15,692 nucleotides of DNA, taken from positions 1-15,692 of the forward strand of contig DVKW01000204.1 in the NCBI GenBank assembly GCA_018715855.1, written 5' to 3'. Under the pieces are notes generated by a model. That model worked only from the letters and a program-made list of their open reading frames with translations, was not told the DNA's origin and did not search any database. Shown here piece after piece: positions 1 to 6,649 of the stretch. Position 1 is the stretch's first letter. Every line of letters starts with the position of its first letter. Position numbers and translations under genes: made by a program. This DNA is from Candidatus Galligastranaerophilus intestinigallinarum (lineage in GTDB: Bacteria > Cyanobacteriota > Vampirovibrionia > Gastranaerophilales > Gastranaerophilaceae).

Positions 1-127
1 ATCCCGAGTTTTCAATGTTTAAATCCGTTATAACTTGCCTTTTATTCATTCACAACAAAGAAGAAATTGAATTTTTGATAAAACGGCGCTTTCAAAATAT
101 CTTTTTTAACAAAAACTATAAAATCGG

Positions 128-156
128 TTGACAGAAGCCTTTGTTCATTTTATATT
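128..156 (+). promoter_or_regulatory. Sigma-70-type promoter of rplU-rpmA
   Basis: A perfect -35 TTGACA (128-133) is followed after exactly 17 bases by TATATT (151-156), five of six matches to the -10 consensus. Transcription should start near 163, which gives a leader of about 68 nt before rplU. Assignment is by inspection only. Confidence 0.75.
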
Positions 157-176
157 TATAAATCGTAAGAGAGGCT

Positions 177-206
177 GACCGTGTCTAAATGCAAAATGCT
201 ACGGTC
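177..206 (+). promoter_or_regulatory. Leader hairpin in the rplU 5' UTR
   Basis: GACCGT (177-182) pairs perfectly with ACGGTC (201-206). Inside it a small GCA/TGC stem (191-193 with 197-199) is possible, separated by an internal loop. It lies between the promoter and the rplU ribosome binding site (AAAGGA, 216-221). Many ribosomal protein operons are controlled by such leaders, including L21 leaders in Firmicutes. I cannot match this one to a named family, so autoregulation is an inference. Confidence 0.45.
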
Positions 207-230
207 CCTTAACAGAAAGGACAATATAAA

Positions 231-593
231 ATGTATGCTATCGTAGAAACCGGCGGCAAACAATACAAACTCGAAGAAGGCAGATACGTTGACATCGAAT
301 TATTACACAATGATGTAGATGAAAAAGTTGTTTTCGATAAGGTTGTTATGCTTGTAAACGGCAAAAAATCAAAAGTTGGCACACCTTATGTTGAAGCTGC
401 AACTGTTGAAGGCACAATTGTTAAACATGATAAAGCTAAAAAAATTATTGTTTTCAAACAACGCCCCAAAAAAGGTTACAGAAAAAAACAAGGCCACAGA
501 CAACAATTTACAAGAGTTATGATTAATAAAATTAACTCAAAAGCTTCTAAAAAAGCTGCAAGTGATACAACAAATGAAGCAGGAGAAGAATAA
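231..593 (+). CDS. rplU: 50S ribosomal protein L21
   Basis: Structural protein of the large ribosomal subunit that binds 23S rRNA. The N-terminus MYAIVETGGKQYKLEEG is the standard L21 signature, and the RPKKGYRKKQGHRQ stretch (about residues 78-91) is the conserved basic C-terminal region. At 120 residues it is longer than the usual ~103 because of a low-complexity tail (about 102-120) rich in Lys, Ala, Ser and Glu. The ATG at 231 is preceded by AAAGGA (216-221) at 9-nt spacing. It is the first gene of a two-gene operon: its TAA (591-593) shares one base with the ATG of rpmA, indicating translational coupling. Confidence 0.97.
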   Translation: MYAIVETGGKQYKLEEGRYVDIELLHNDVDEKVVFDKVVMLVNGKKSKVGTPYVEAATVEGTIVKHDKAKKIIVFKQRPKKGYRKKQGHRQQFTRVMINKINSKASKKAASDTTNEAGEE

Positions 594-847
594 TGGCACA
601 TAAGAAGGGACTAGGTTCAACCAAAAACGGTAGAGATTCCGAAAGCAAGCGTCTTGGTGTTAAAAAATTCGGCGGCGAAGAAGTTCTTGCAGGTAATATT
701 TTAGTAAGACAAAGAGGAACAAAAGTTCACCCCGGAAACAATGTTGGCATCGGTTCAGATGACACATTGTTTGCACTCATTGACGGTGTAGTTAAATTTG
801 AACCTCACAGAAGAAACAGAAAACAAGTTAGCGTTTACGCTAAATAG
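593..847 (+). CDS. rpmA: 50S ribosomal protein L27
   Basis: Large-subunit ribosomal protein whose N-terminal tail reaches toward the peptidyl transferase centre. MAHKKGLGSTKNGRDSESKR is the textbook L27 start, and the central RQRGTKVHPGNNVGIGSDDT block (about residues 39-58) is diagnostic. At 84 residues it is full length. It starts directly at MAHKKG, so it lacks the cleavable N-terminal extension that Firmicutes process with the Prp protease. The ATG overlaps the rplU stop codon by one base and has AGGAG at 581-585. The GTPase gene obgE, often found next, does not follow here. Confidence 0.97.
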   Translation: MAHKKGLGSTKNGRDSESKRLGVKKFGGEEVLAGNILVRQRGTKVHPGNNVGIGSDDTLFALIDGVVKFEPHRRNRKQVSVYAK

Positions 848-887
848 TTTATTGCAAATTAAAATTTTTATAATATGATAATGATGT

Positions 888-930
888 TGAAACAGATGCC
901 AAGTTTAAAAGGCTTAGGGCGGTTGTTTCA
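888..930 (+). other. Imperfect hairpin downstream of rpmA
   Basis: TGAAACA (888-894) pairs perfectly with TGTTTCA (924-930). The stem continues through a wobble-rich segment to GCC (898-900) with GGC (918-920), and an inner AAG/CTT (901-903 with 913-915) is possible. There is no T-run after it, so it is not a classical intrinsic terminator. It may instead protect the 3' end of the rplU-rpmA transcript. No convincing reading frame covers it. Confidence 0.4.
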
Positions 931-952
931 GATATAAATAAGATAATTTGCA

Positions 953-988
953 AAAAATTGAAAATTGAAAATTTAGTAGTTGGGGGCG
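953..988 (+). repeat. 36-bp perfect direct repeat, copy 1
   Basis: Identical over 36 bases to 1085-1120. The unit is an AT-rich stretch containing two copies of TTGAAAA followed by TTTAGTAGTTGGGGGCG. Its last seven bases (GGGGGCG) are the 5' acceptor strand of the tRNA-Asp at 1114. The two copies start 132 bases apart. Confidence 0.9.
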
Positions 989-1064
989 AGAGCTCACGAT
1001 TGGCCAAGTAAGCGACAAGCTTACGTTATAGAATAAAGCAGGCCTTTGGCAGGCGCTCTAACCC
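982..1064 (+). pseudogene. Degenerate tRNA-Asp-like structured segment
   Basis: After repeat copy 1 the sequence still resembles the intact tRNA-Asp: GGGGGCG, then AGCTCA and GATTGG with small insertions, then it diverges. No anticodon arm, T-arm or CCA is recognisable. It can fold: GGG/CCC (984-986 with 1062-1064) and AGAGC/GCTCT (989-993 with 1055-1059) close it, GGCC pairs with GGCC (1002-1005 with 1041-1044), and GTAAGC/GCTTAC (1008-1013 with 1019-1024) forms a perfect 6-bp hairpin with loop GACAA. Read on the minus strand, 1044-1064 begins GGGTTAGAGCGCCTGCC, close to the D-loop-to-anticodon stem of the tRNA. It is either a rearranged tRNA pseudogene or a tRNA-derived small RNA; the sequence alone does not decide. 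Confidence 0.4.
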
Positions 1065-1084
1065 AAAAAAAAACTAAAACTTTC

Positions 1085-1120
1085 AAAAATTGAAAATTGA
1101 AAATTTAGTAGTTGGGGGCG
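1085..1120 (+). repeat. 36-bp perfect direct repeat, copy 2
   Basis: Second copy of the repeat at 953-988. It runs from the AT-rich upstream flank into the first seven bases of tRNA-Asp, so it covers the 5' boundary of a functional gene. Confidence 0.9.
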
Positions 1121-1191
1121 TAGCTCAGATTGGTTAGAGCGCATGCCTGTCACGCATGAGGTCGCGGGTTCGATCCCCGTCGTCCCCGCCA
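1114..1191 (+). tRNA. tRNA-Asp (anticodon GUC)
   Basis: A complete cloverleaf with encoded CCA. The acceptor GGGGGCG pairs with CGTCCCC (one G-U), the D-stem is GCTC/GAGC, and the anticodon stem CATGC/GCATG closes loop CTGTCAC with anticodon GTC at its centre. The T-arm is GCGGG-TTCGATC-CCCGT. The discriminator base is G, which is the aspartate identity base and supports the assignment. CCA occupies 1189-1191. Confidence 0.95.
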
Positions 1192-1210
1192 CTAAATTAA
1201 ATAAAATTAA

Positions 1211-1240
1211 AAAGAACCCTTAAATTAGGGTTCTTTTTTT
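1211..1240 (+). terminator. Intrinsic terminator after tRNA-Asp
   Basis: AAAGAACCCT (1211-1220) pairs perfectly with AGGGTTCTTT (1227-1236) around a 6-nt loop, and the T-run continues to 1240. This should end the tRNA transcript before the next gene. Confidence 0.85.
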
Positions 1241-1273
1241 GTTATCATGGTTTATATAAGGAGAAATTAAACC

Positions 1274-2476
1274 TTGGGACATATGAAAGAATATTTGGCA
1301 ATTATTCAAGAAAGAGGCTTTAAAGATTTAGACAAATATATATGCCCAAAGTGTGTAGAGAATGTTTTTGTTCAAGATTGGATTCAAAATAGCGCAGATA
1401 CTGAAACAACCTGTTCTTATTGCGGTAAAAAAACAAAATGCCTGCATATGGAAAAGTTTCTTGAATTTTTGATGGATATTATAAGATTTTATTTTGAACC
1501 CGCCGAAGGCAATTTGGCTTATGATAGCGAAGAACAGGAATATTTGGGTGAAACCTATGATAAATATGATATTGTTTATAAATTATCTGAAAAACTCGGC
1601 ATAGATTTTGATTCCATGCTTGCGGAAGATATGAAAAAAGCCTTTAACGATTTTTTTCTTTGCAACAAAAACCCTTATGGCACAAGCCAATTGGAATTTT
1701 GCGAGAATTCTTGGAAAAGGTTTGCGCATTTAGTTAAATATAAAACAAGATATCTTTTTTACGCAGATGATAGCAAATGCAAATATGAAAAAGCTTTTAT
1801 GTCGGCATCTGAAATGCTTGATTATACAACATCATACCTTGAAAAGTTGAATTTGTTCACCGTTTTAAAGCCGAATGTAACTTTTAAAAGAGCAAGAATT
1901 GTTGAAAATAACCTTGAAATTACAGAAGAAGAAATGGCTTCGCCCCCTTATTACCAAGCAAAAAACAACAGAATGACAGCTGAAGGAATTTCTGCCTTTT
2001 ATGGAACTTTTGAAGATGACGTTGCAAAAGAAGAAGCCATAAATAAAGAGAAAGATTTAACAGGCAAAAAGCTTGTTATTGCAGATTTTATTAACCTTAA
2101 TGAATTAAAATGCTTAGATTTAACAAAAATTTTGGAATTAACTTTGCCGGATTGGCTTGATATAAAAAGAGCAAGGGAAAGAGAAGTTATTCTTTTTTAC
2201 ATATACCTTCATAAGGCTCTAAGCTCCCCGATTAAAAAAAGCGACACCAAAAATAAAAATATAGAATACGTTCCAACCCAAATTTTTGCCGAATACGCAA
2301 AAGAAATTTTGAAAGTAGATGGCATAATTTATTCAAGCTCCGTTTATCAAAACGGTAAATGCATTGTGCTTTTTGTTGGCCACGAAGCCTGCCTTTCACC
2401 AAAGAAAAACGACATTATAACCTTTGAAAATAAGCAAAAATTGAAATTTGTTTCGTATAAAGTTTTTGATTTGTAG
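1274..2476 (+). CDS. Zinc-ribbon / RES-domain protein (putative NAD-degrading toxin)
   Basis: A 400-residue protein. The N-terminus has two CxxC pairs (C24/C27 and C47/C50) forming a likely zinc ribbon, then a helical segment (about 55-190) resembling the HEPN-like N-terminal region found in long RES proteins. The C-terminal RES domain (about 195-390) shows RARI at 206-209, an NRMTAEGISAFYG block at 232-244, acidic residues at 253-254, and the late signature Y-x-P-T-Q ... DGIIYSSS (332-356) followed by CIVLF. Characterised RES proteins (Xre-RES toxin systems such as MbcT) destroy NAD+; activity here is inferred. I chose the TTG at 1274 because AAGGAGA (1258-1264) lies 9 nt upstream, against 18 nt for the ATG at 1283. 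It follows the tRNA terminator, and an Xre-type gene ends 47 bases beyond it on the opposite strand. Confidence 0.75.
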   Translation: MGHMKEYLAIIQERGFKDLDKYICPKCVENVFVQDWIQNSADTETTCSYCGKKTKCLHMEKFLEFLMDIIRFYFEPAEGNLAYDSEEQEYLGETYDKYDIVYKLSEKLGIDFDSMLAEDMKKAFNDFFLCNKNPYGTSQLEFCENSWKRFAHLVKYKTRYLFYADDSKCKYEKAFMSASEMLDYTTSYLEKLNLFTVLKPNVTFKRARIVENNLEITEEEMASPPYYQAKNNRMTAEGISAFYGTFEDDVAKEEAINKEKDLTGKKLVIADFINLNELKCLDLTKILELTLPDWLDIKRAREREVILFYIYLHKALSSPIKKSDTKNKNIEYVPTQIFAEYAKEILKVDGIIYSSSVYQNGKCIVLFVGHEACLSPKKNDIITFENKQKLKFVSYKVFDL

Positions 2477-2523
2477 TTTTACTTTAATATTTTGGCAAAT
2501 ACAGATATTGTGGCAATGTTTTG

Positions 2524-2781
2524 CTATGTGTATAAATCATCGGAATTAAAAATATATTTTTCAATATTGTCAAAAGAAAAAATTTCCCTCATATTGACAT
2601 TTAGTGCTCTTGAAATTTTAAATAAATTACCAATTGTTATATCCCTTTTCCCTGCCTCAACCATTGCAATGTGCGAGCGAGAAATTCCTGTTTCAAGAGA
2701 TAAAAATTCTTGTGTGATTTTATTTTTAATTCTAATTTTCCTGATATTAGAACCCATTGCTTTTTTAAAATCCTTGCACAT
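2524..2781 (-). CDS. Xre/Cro-type HTH transcriptional regulator
   Basis: An 85-residue single-domain DNA-binding protein. The HTH covers about residues 9-65: IRKIRIKNKITQEFLSLETG, then ISRSHIAMVEAGKRDITIGNL and LFKISRALNVNMREIF. This is the Cro/C1 pattern with the usual 'E-x-G-x-R' after the recognition helix. It has no DUF2384 domain, the usual toxin-binding part of antitoxins paired with RES toxins. The gene converges on the RES gene and diverges from the pilin gene with 63 bases between. The annotated ATG has only a weak ribosome binding site (AAAGA). An alternative start at Met9 has AAGGA 13 nt upstream and would begin directly at MGSNIRKIR. Confidence 0.8.
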   Translation of the reverse strand: MCKDFKKAMGSNIRKIRIKNKITQEFLSLETGISRSHIAMVEAGKRDITIGNLFKISRALNVNMREIFSFDNIEKYIFNSDDLYT

Positions 2782-2814
2782 ATCTTTATTCTATGTTATG
2801 TTGCTGTGAGAGAC

Positions 2815-2831
2815 TGTCGCTATAAGTGACA
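2815..2831. promoter_or_regulatory. Imperfect palindrome between xre and pilin genes
   Basis: TGTCGCTATAAGTGACA has 4-bp perfect outer arms (TGTC/GACA) and a partly symmetrical centre. It lies in the divergent region between the Xre gene and the pilin gene, immediately before the pilin ribosome binding site (AAAGGAG, 2832-2838). It is a plausible operator for the adjacent Xre protein, but it is short and single. Confidence 0.35.
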
Positions 2832-2844
2832 AAAGGAGTGATAA

Positions 2845-3579
2845 ATGAAAGACACTGGTTTTACATTGGCTGAAGTATTAATAACTTTGGCAATCATTGG
2901 CGTCGTTGCTGCAATTTCTATACCATCTGTTATATCGAATACCCAACAACAAGAATTTAAAACAGGCCTAAGAAAAGCAGTTTCGGTTTTAAATAGTGCA
3001 ATTACAATGAATATGGCAATAGATGGTGAATCTCCGTACGATAACGCTAATTTATTCGGATATTTGCAAAGGCATATGAGTATATTGAAATCTTCAACAA
3101 TGCTTACATATGATACATACACGAAAACTTGGGGCGGATATGGAGATATGTCAAATACTATGAATGCCAATTTTTATACAACAGATGGCATGAGGTTTGA
3201 GTTTAATTCTGAAACGGGAACTGCATCAGGACATAATAAGTTACATGAAAGTAATTTAACAGCTTGTGAAGAAACGCATCCAATAGTTGTGAATAAAGGT
3301 GGTTGCGGCGGTTGTGGTAGCATGGGGTTAGCACAAAATGTTAATAATACACTCAAACGGCCCTGTATAATATTGGTGGATGTGAATGGCGATAAAAAGC
3401 CAACCCCTGGCAATGTTAATTGCAGAAACAGTACATGTGCAAGAAAGGATAATATCTATAAAGTTCCTTTACCTGCAGAGAAGAAGGTTCGCGATATATT
3501 TTCAATATTAATCACAGAAGATAGAGCAATGCCATATGGTGTAACTGCCCAAAAGGCAATGTATCAGGCACAAAAATAA
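2845..3579 (+). CDS. Type IV pilin-like / pseudopilin protein
   Basis: A 244-residue protein with a class III prepilin signal. The leader is only five residues (MKDTG), cleavage is expected before Phe6, Glu10 is the conserved +5 glutamate, and the hydrophobic helix runs to about residue 31. The exported domain (about 40-244) is predicted soluble and has a GGCGGCGSMG cysteine cluster plus further cysteines, so disulfides are likely. DVNGDKKPTPG (about 178-188) matches the acidic loop seen in related pseudopilins. AAAGGAG lies 6 nt upstream of the ATG. It stands alone, without assembly ATPase, platform protein or prepilin peptidase, so whether it forms pili or works in type II-like secretion cannot be told. 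A strong terminator follows. Confidence 0.85.
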   Translation: MKDTGFTLAEVLITLAIIGVVAAISIPSVISNTQQQEFKTGLRKAVSVLNSAITMNMAIDGESPYDNANLFGYLQRHMSILKSSTMLTYDTYTKTWGGYGDMSNTMNANFYTTDGMRFEFNSETGTASGHNKLHESNLTACEETHPIVVNKGGCGGCGSMGLAQNVNNTLKRPCIILVDVNGDKKPTPGNVNCRNSTCARKDNIYKVPLPAEKKVRDIFSILITEDRAMPYGVTAQKAMYQAQK

Positions 3580-3586
3580 ATAATTT

Positions 3587-3629
3587 ATATACCAATACAA
3601 GGGCTATAATAGCCCTTGTATTGGTATAT
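3587..3629. terminator. Bidirectional terminator, perfect 19-bp stem
   Basis: A 19-bp perfect inverted repeat (3587-3605 with 3611-3629) surrounds the loop ATAAT. The arms end in AT-rich sequence on both sides. It sits between convergent genes, the pilin-like gene (+) and the PTPS-family gene (-), and can serve both. Confidence 0.85.
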
Positions 3630-3650
3630 TTGTTCTATAAAGTTACAGGT

Positions 3651-4214
3651 TTAATTTTTTCTATACCCGCATTTGGGGCAAACATCATTAACAAGTTCAA
3701 TGCCGCAAAGGGGGCATCTATCCATTGTTTTTGCAACTTTAAAATCTTCTGTTGCTGCGTTGTCGCCGCTTGTGAAGGTAATTTTTGAAATGTTTAATTT
3801 ATCTTTTAAAAGGTCATAAACAATTTTTATCATTCCTTCCACAGTCATTGTTTCTTTTGTTACAACAATTCTTGCATCAGGATATGCAACCGCAAGGTCT
3901 GTTTTAAAGGCGGCACCTTTCATTGTGTTTTGCGGGGCGCCGTTTTTAATTCCTTGTTTTTCATAAACTTCTAAAATAGCGGGCAGCAAGGGGTCGTCTT
4001 CTCTTAAAATTGTTGCATGGTCAAAATTCTTTAAAACTGCCCATGCGGTTTTTTTAATTTCATTGCATGGAAAAACCATATTAACGCCCATATTAACAGA
4101 ATCTTCCACTTCAATTGTAAGTGTGCCTGTGTGGCCATGAAGGTATTGGGCTTCGCCTTTAAAGTTGTAGAACCTATGTGCGTATTGAATGTCAAAAGTT
4201 GTAAATGATTTCAT
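3651..4214 (-). CDS. 6-pyruvoyl-tetrahydropterin synthase / QueD-family protein with zinc ribbon
   Basis: A 187-residue T-fold enzyme of the PTPS/QueD family, which acts on dihydroneopterin triphosphate. The zinc ligands His13, His26 and His28 (HGH) are present, as are the Asp65-His66 pair (NFDHATIL) and the Glu126 of the T-x-E motif. The cysteine that normally lies four residues before HGH, catalytic in QueD and PTPS, is replaced by Ala22 in EAQYLHGH. Glu21 sits next to it, so a glutamate-based variant or a different substrate is possible. A four-cysteine zinc ribbon (C167, C170, C179, C182) is appended at the C-terminus. The gene follows the sulfur flavoprotein gene by 23 bases with AAAGGAGA before its ATG, so it is probably co-transcribed. 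No other queuosine or folate genes lie nearby. Confidence 0.82.
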   Translation of the reverse strand: MKSFTTFDIQYAHRFYNFKGEAQYLHGHTGTLTIEVEDSVNMGVNMVFPCNEIKKTAWAVLKNFDHATILREDDPLLPAILEVYEKQGIKNGAPQNTMKGAAFKTDLAVAYPDARIVVTKETMTVEGMIKIVYDLLKDKLNISKITFTSGDNAATEDFKVAKTMDRCPLCGIELVNDVCPKCGYRKN

Positions 4215-4237
4215 AAATTTTTCTCCTTTTTTATTTT

Positions 4238-6604
4238 CTATATAAATAGGTTAGCATTTGAATTGCCGCTTTCTAATATATATTTTGCAACTCCTGCAAT
4301 TTCAATATTATCAATTAATTCTTCTTCTTTTATGCCCATAATGTCCATTGTCATGTTGCAGGCAATAAACTTTACTCCTTGTCTTTGTGCCTGCTGAATT
4401 AATTCTTTTAAAGCGGGGACATTTTTATTTTTCATAACTTTTTTCATTAAAAATGAACCTATGCCACCCATATTCATTTTAGATAAAACCAGTTTGTCTG
4501 CGCCTTTTGACATCATTATTTCAAACATTTTTTCAATAAACGGTTTTTTAGTTTTAAAGTTTTCTTTTCTTAAAATGTTCAGCCCCCAAAAGGTGAAAAA
4601 CATGGTAACATCTTTGCCGCTTGCTTTGGCGCCGTTTGCTATAATAAAGGCTGCTAGGGCTCTGTCTAAATCGTTTGAAAAAACAACAATTGTTTCGCCT
4701 TCATTTTTTTTGGGTGTAATTTTTTCAAAATTCCCTTTTTGAATTGTTGCCGTAATTTTTTTATCTTTATCGGTTAAATTTATCAATGTATTATTTGTAG
4801 AAACGCACCAAGCTTGAACATCGGAATAAAAGCCTTTGTCGTTAGATGTTATTTCTATTGTTTCTCCTTCTTTAATTTTTTCCAAGCTTTCTGCAAGTTT
4901 CATTACAGGCCCTGGGCAAGAAAGCCCGCAAGCATCTATTTTTAATGCGCTTTCGCTTGTTTTTGCGTTTGCTGCTACTAATGCTTTTTGAACGGTTTTA
5001 TTTTGTTTGTTTTTTTCAATTTCTGAATATAATTTTGTTCCGCCCATAAAGGAATAAACATTGTTAAACCCTTTTTGAATTAAAATTCTTGAGGCAAGGT
5101 AGCTTGTGTAGCCTGTGTTACAAATTAAAATAACTTTTTTGTCTTTTGGAATTTCGTTATATCTTTTTCTTAATTCGGCTAAAGGAATGTTTATTGCGCC
5201 TTTTATACCGTTAATTTTAAAGACATCGGGAGTTCTTACATCTATAACAAAAGAACCTTCAATATCTTCATAATATGCAGGCTTAAAAAGCCCCGATAAA
5301 AGGTTTTCTGCGGCCATTCCCAAAATGTTTATAGGGTCTTTAGCGGATGAATAAGGGGGCGCATAGCAAAGTTCGCTATCTAATAATTCTTGAATTTTGC
5401 CCCCGTTCCTCATAACAGATGCAATTACATCCACTCTTTTTTCAACGCCTTCTTGCCCGACAGCCTGAGCACCCAAAATTTCACCTTCATTATTAAATAA
5501 AAGTTTATATAGTGTTTGGGTGGCGTTTGGGTAATATGAAGCGTGGGAATTTCCAAAGGTAAAAATTTTCCAATAAGAAATATTATTCCCCTTTAATTGT
5601 TTTTCATTAAGCCCCGTTGCCGCTATTGTATAATCAAAAACTTTTATAACCGATGTTCCTTGTGATTTTTTATATTTTGAATTTTTACCCAAAATGTTAT
5701 CCGCTATAATTCTCCCTTGCCTGTTAGCCGGGCCTGCAAGAGGAATTAAAACGTTTTCATTATTAATAAAACTTTTAACTTCAACATTGTCGCCCCCTGC
5801 AAAAATATCAGGGTCATTTGTTTGCATAAAATCATTTGTAATAATGCCCCTGTTAACATTTAGCCCTGCATTTTTTGCAAGTTCAATCTCCGGTTTTACT
5901 CCGATTGCTAAAATTATAAGGTCATAAGAAATTTTTTTGCCTGAATTAAGTTCAATTTCATTTTCAAATAATGCCTTAACGCCATCAGATAAAATTAATT
6001 CAACACCGTTTTGCCTCATTTCATTTTGGGCAAATGCAGCAACTTCAAAATCAACAGGTGCTAAAATTTGGCTTTGCATTTCAACAAGGCTTGTTTTCAG
6101 CCCCATTAAATTAAGGTTTTCCGCCATCTCAACGCCGATAAAGCCGCCGCCTATAACAACTGCTTTTTGGGCATTATTATTTTTTATATAATCTTTTATT
6201 TTGTCAATGTCATCTAAGTTTCTAACCGTAAAAACATTTTTATTGTTAATTCCGTTTATTGGCGGTTTAATCGGGTTTGCGCCTTGAGATAAAACTAATT
6301 TATCATAATAAATTTTTTCACCGTCTTTTGTTATAACAAATTTTTCACTTCTGTTTATTTGGGTAACTTCCGTATTTAACCTAACATCAATATTGAACAT
6401 TGCTTTGAAGCGAAGAGGCGTTGAAACAAGAATTTTTTCTCTTTCCTTTATAACGCCTGAACAATAATAAGGAAGCCCGCAATTTGCAATTGAAACTTCA
6501 CCTGTTTTTTCTAAAATTAAAATTTCTATATTTTCATCTAATCTTCTTAATCTTGTTGCGCAACTTGCGCCTGCTGCGCCACCGCCTATTATAACAACTT
6601 TCAT
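4238..6604 (-). CDS. Flavin disulfide/persulfide reductase fused to rhodanese, TusA and DsrE-like domains
   Basis: A 788-residue cytoplasmic sulfur-transfer fusion. Residues 1-435 are a CoA-disulfide reductase/NADH oxidase-type flavoprotein: FAD motif GGGAAGAS at 7-14, redox Cys42 in NCGLPYYC, NAD(P) motif VIGGGFIGVE at 150-159, and the second FAD motif DIFAGGD at 266-272. Residues about 445-535 are a rhodanese domain with active-site Cys495 (ICNTGYTS). Residues about 553-622 are TusA-like with CGLSCPGP (Cys559 and Cys563). Residues about 636-788 are DsrE2-like with Cys749 in ACNMTMDIMGI. Related fusions reduce per- and polysulfides and pass sulfur between cysteines. I chose the ATG at 6604 (GAGG five bases upstream). 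A start at 6637 would place a likely operator inside the gene and has no ribosome binding site. A divergent ArsR-type gene is the likely regulator. Confidence 0.9.
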   Translation of the reverse strand: MKVVIIGGGAAGASCATRLRRLDENIEILILEKTGEVSIANCGLPYYCSGVIKEREKILVSTPLRFKAMFNIDVRLNTEVTQINRSEKFVITKDGEKIYYDKLVLSQGANPIKPPINGINNKNVFTVRNLDDIDKIKDYIKNNNAQKAVVIGGGFIGVEMAENLNLMGLKTSLVEMQSQILAPVDFEVAAFAQNEMRQNGVELILSDGVKALFENEIELNSGKKISYDLIILAIGVKPEIELAKNAGLNVNRGIITNDFMQTNDPDIFAGGDNVEVKSFINNENVLIPLAGPANRQGRIIADNILGKNSKYKKSQGTSVIKVFDYTIAATGLNEKQLKGNNISYWKIFTFGNSHASYYPNATQTLYKLLFNNEGEILGAQAVGQEGVEKRVDVIASVMRNGGKIQELLDSELCYAPPYSSAKDPINILGMAAENLLSGLFKPAYYEDIEGSFVIDVRTPDVFKINGIKGAINIPLAELRKRYNEIPKDKKVILICNTGYTSYLASRILIQKGFNNVYSFMGGTKLYSEIEKNKQNKTVQKALVAANAKTSESALKIDACGLSCPGPVMKLAESLEKIKEGETIEITSNDKGFYSDVQAWCVSTNNTLINLTDKDKKITATIQKGNFEKITPKKNEGETIVVFSNDLDRALAAFIIANGAKASGKDVTMFFTFWGLNILRKENFKTKKPFIEKMFEIMMSKGADKLVLSKMNMGGIGSFLMKKVMKNKNVPALKELIQQAQRQGVKFIACNMTMDIMGIKEEELIDNIEIAGVAKYILESGNSNANLFI

Positions 6605-6627
6605 TTTTTCCTCATAAAATATTTCAT

Positions 6628-6648
6628 ATATTCGCATATTAGCATATT
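6628..6648. promoter_or_regulatory. Candidate ArsR operator upstream of the flavoprotein gene
   Basis: ATATTCGCATATT (6628-6640) is repeated exactly at 6692-6704, and a further GCATATT follows at 6642-6648. The core ATAT-TCGC-ATAT is palindromic. It lies at or just downstream of the expected transcription start of the minus-strand gene, a position suited to repression. Confidence 0.6.
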
Positions 6649-6649
6649 C

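Noticed and set aside
1..50. Possible start of a minus-strand gene leaving the window (ATG at 50, 16 open codons)
   Set aside because: There is no ribosome binding site before the ATG, and the reading frame is too short to show any family feature. The rest of 51-127 shows nothing I can name.
881..937. Short ORF after rpmA (MMLKQMPSLKGLGRLFQI)
   Set aside because: It lies in the arms of a hairpin, has no ribosome binding site and is only 18 codons long.
2492..2809. Plus-strand ORF over the Xre gene
   Set aside because: It is antisense to a clear HTH protein, has no recognisable domain, and is explained as a frame shadow.
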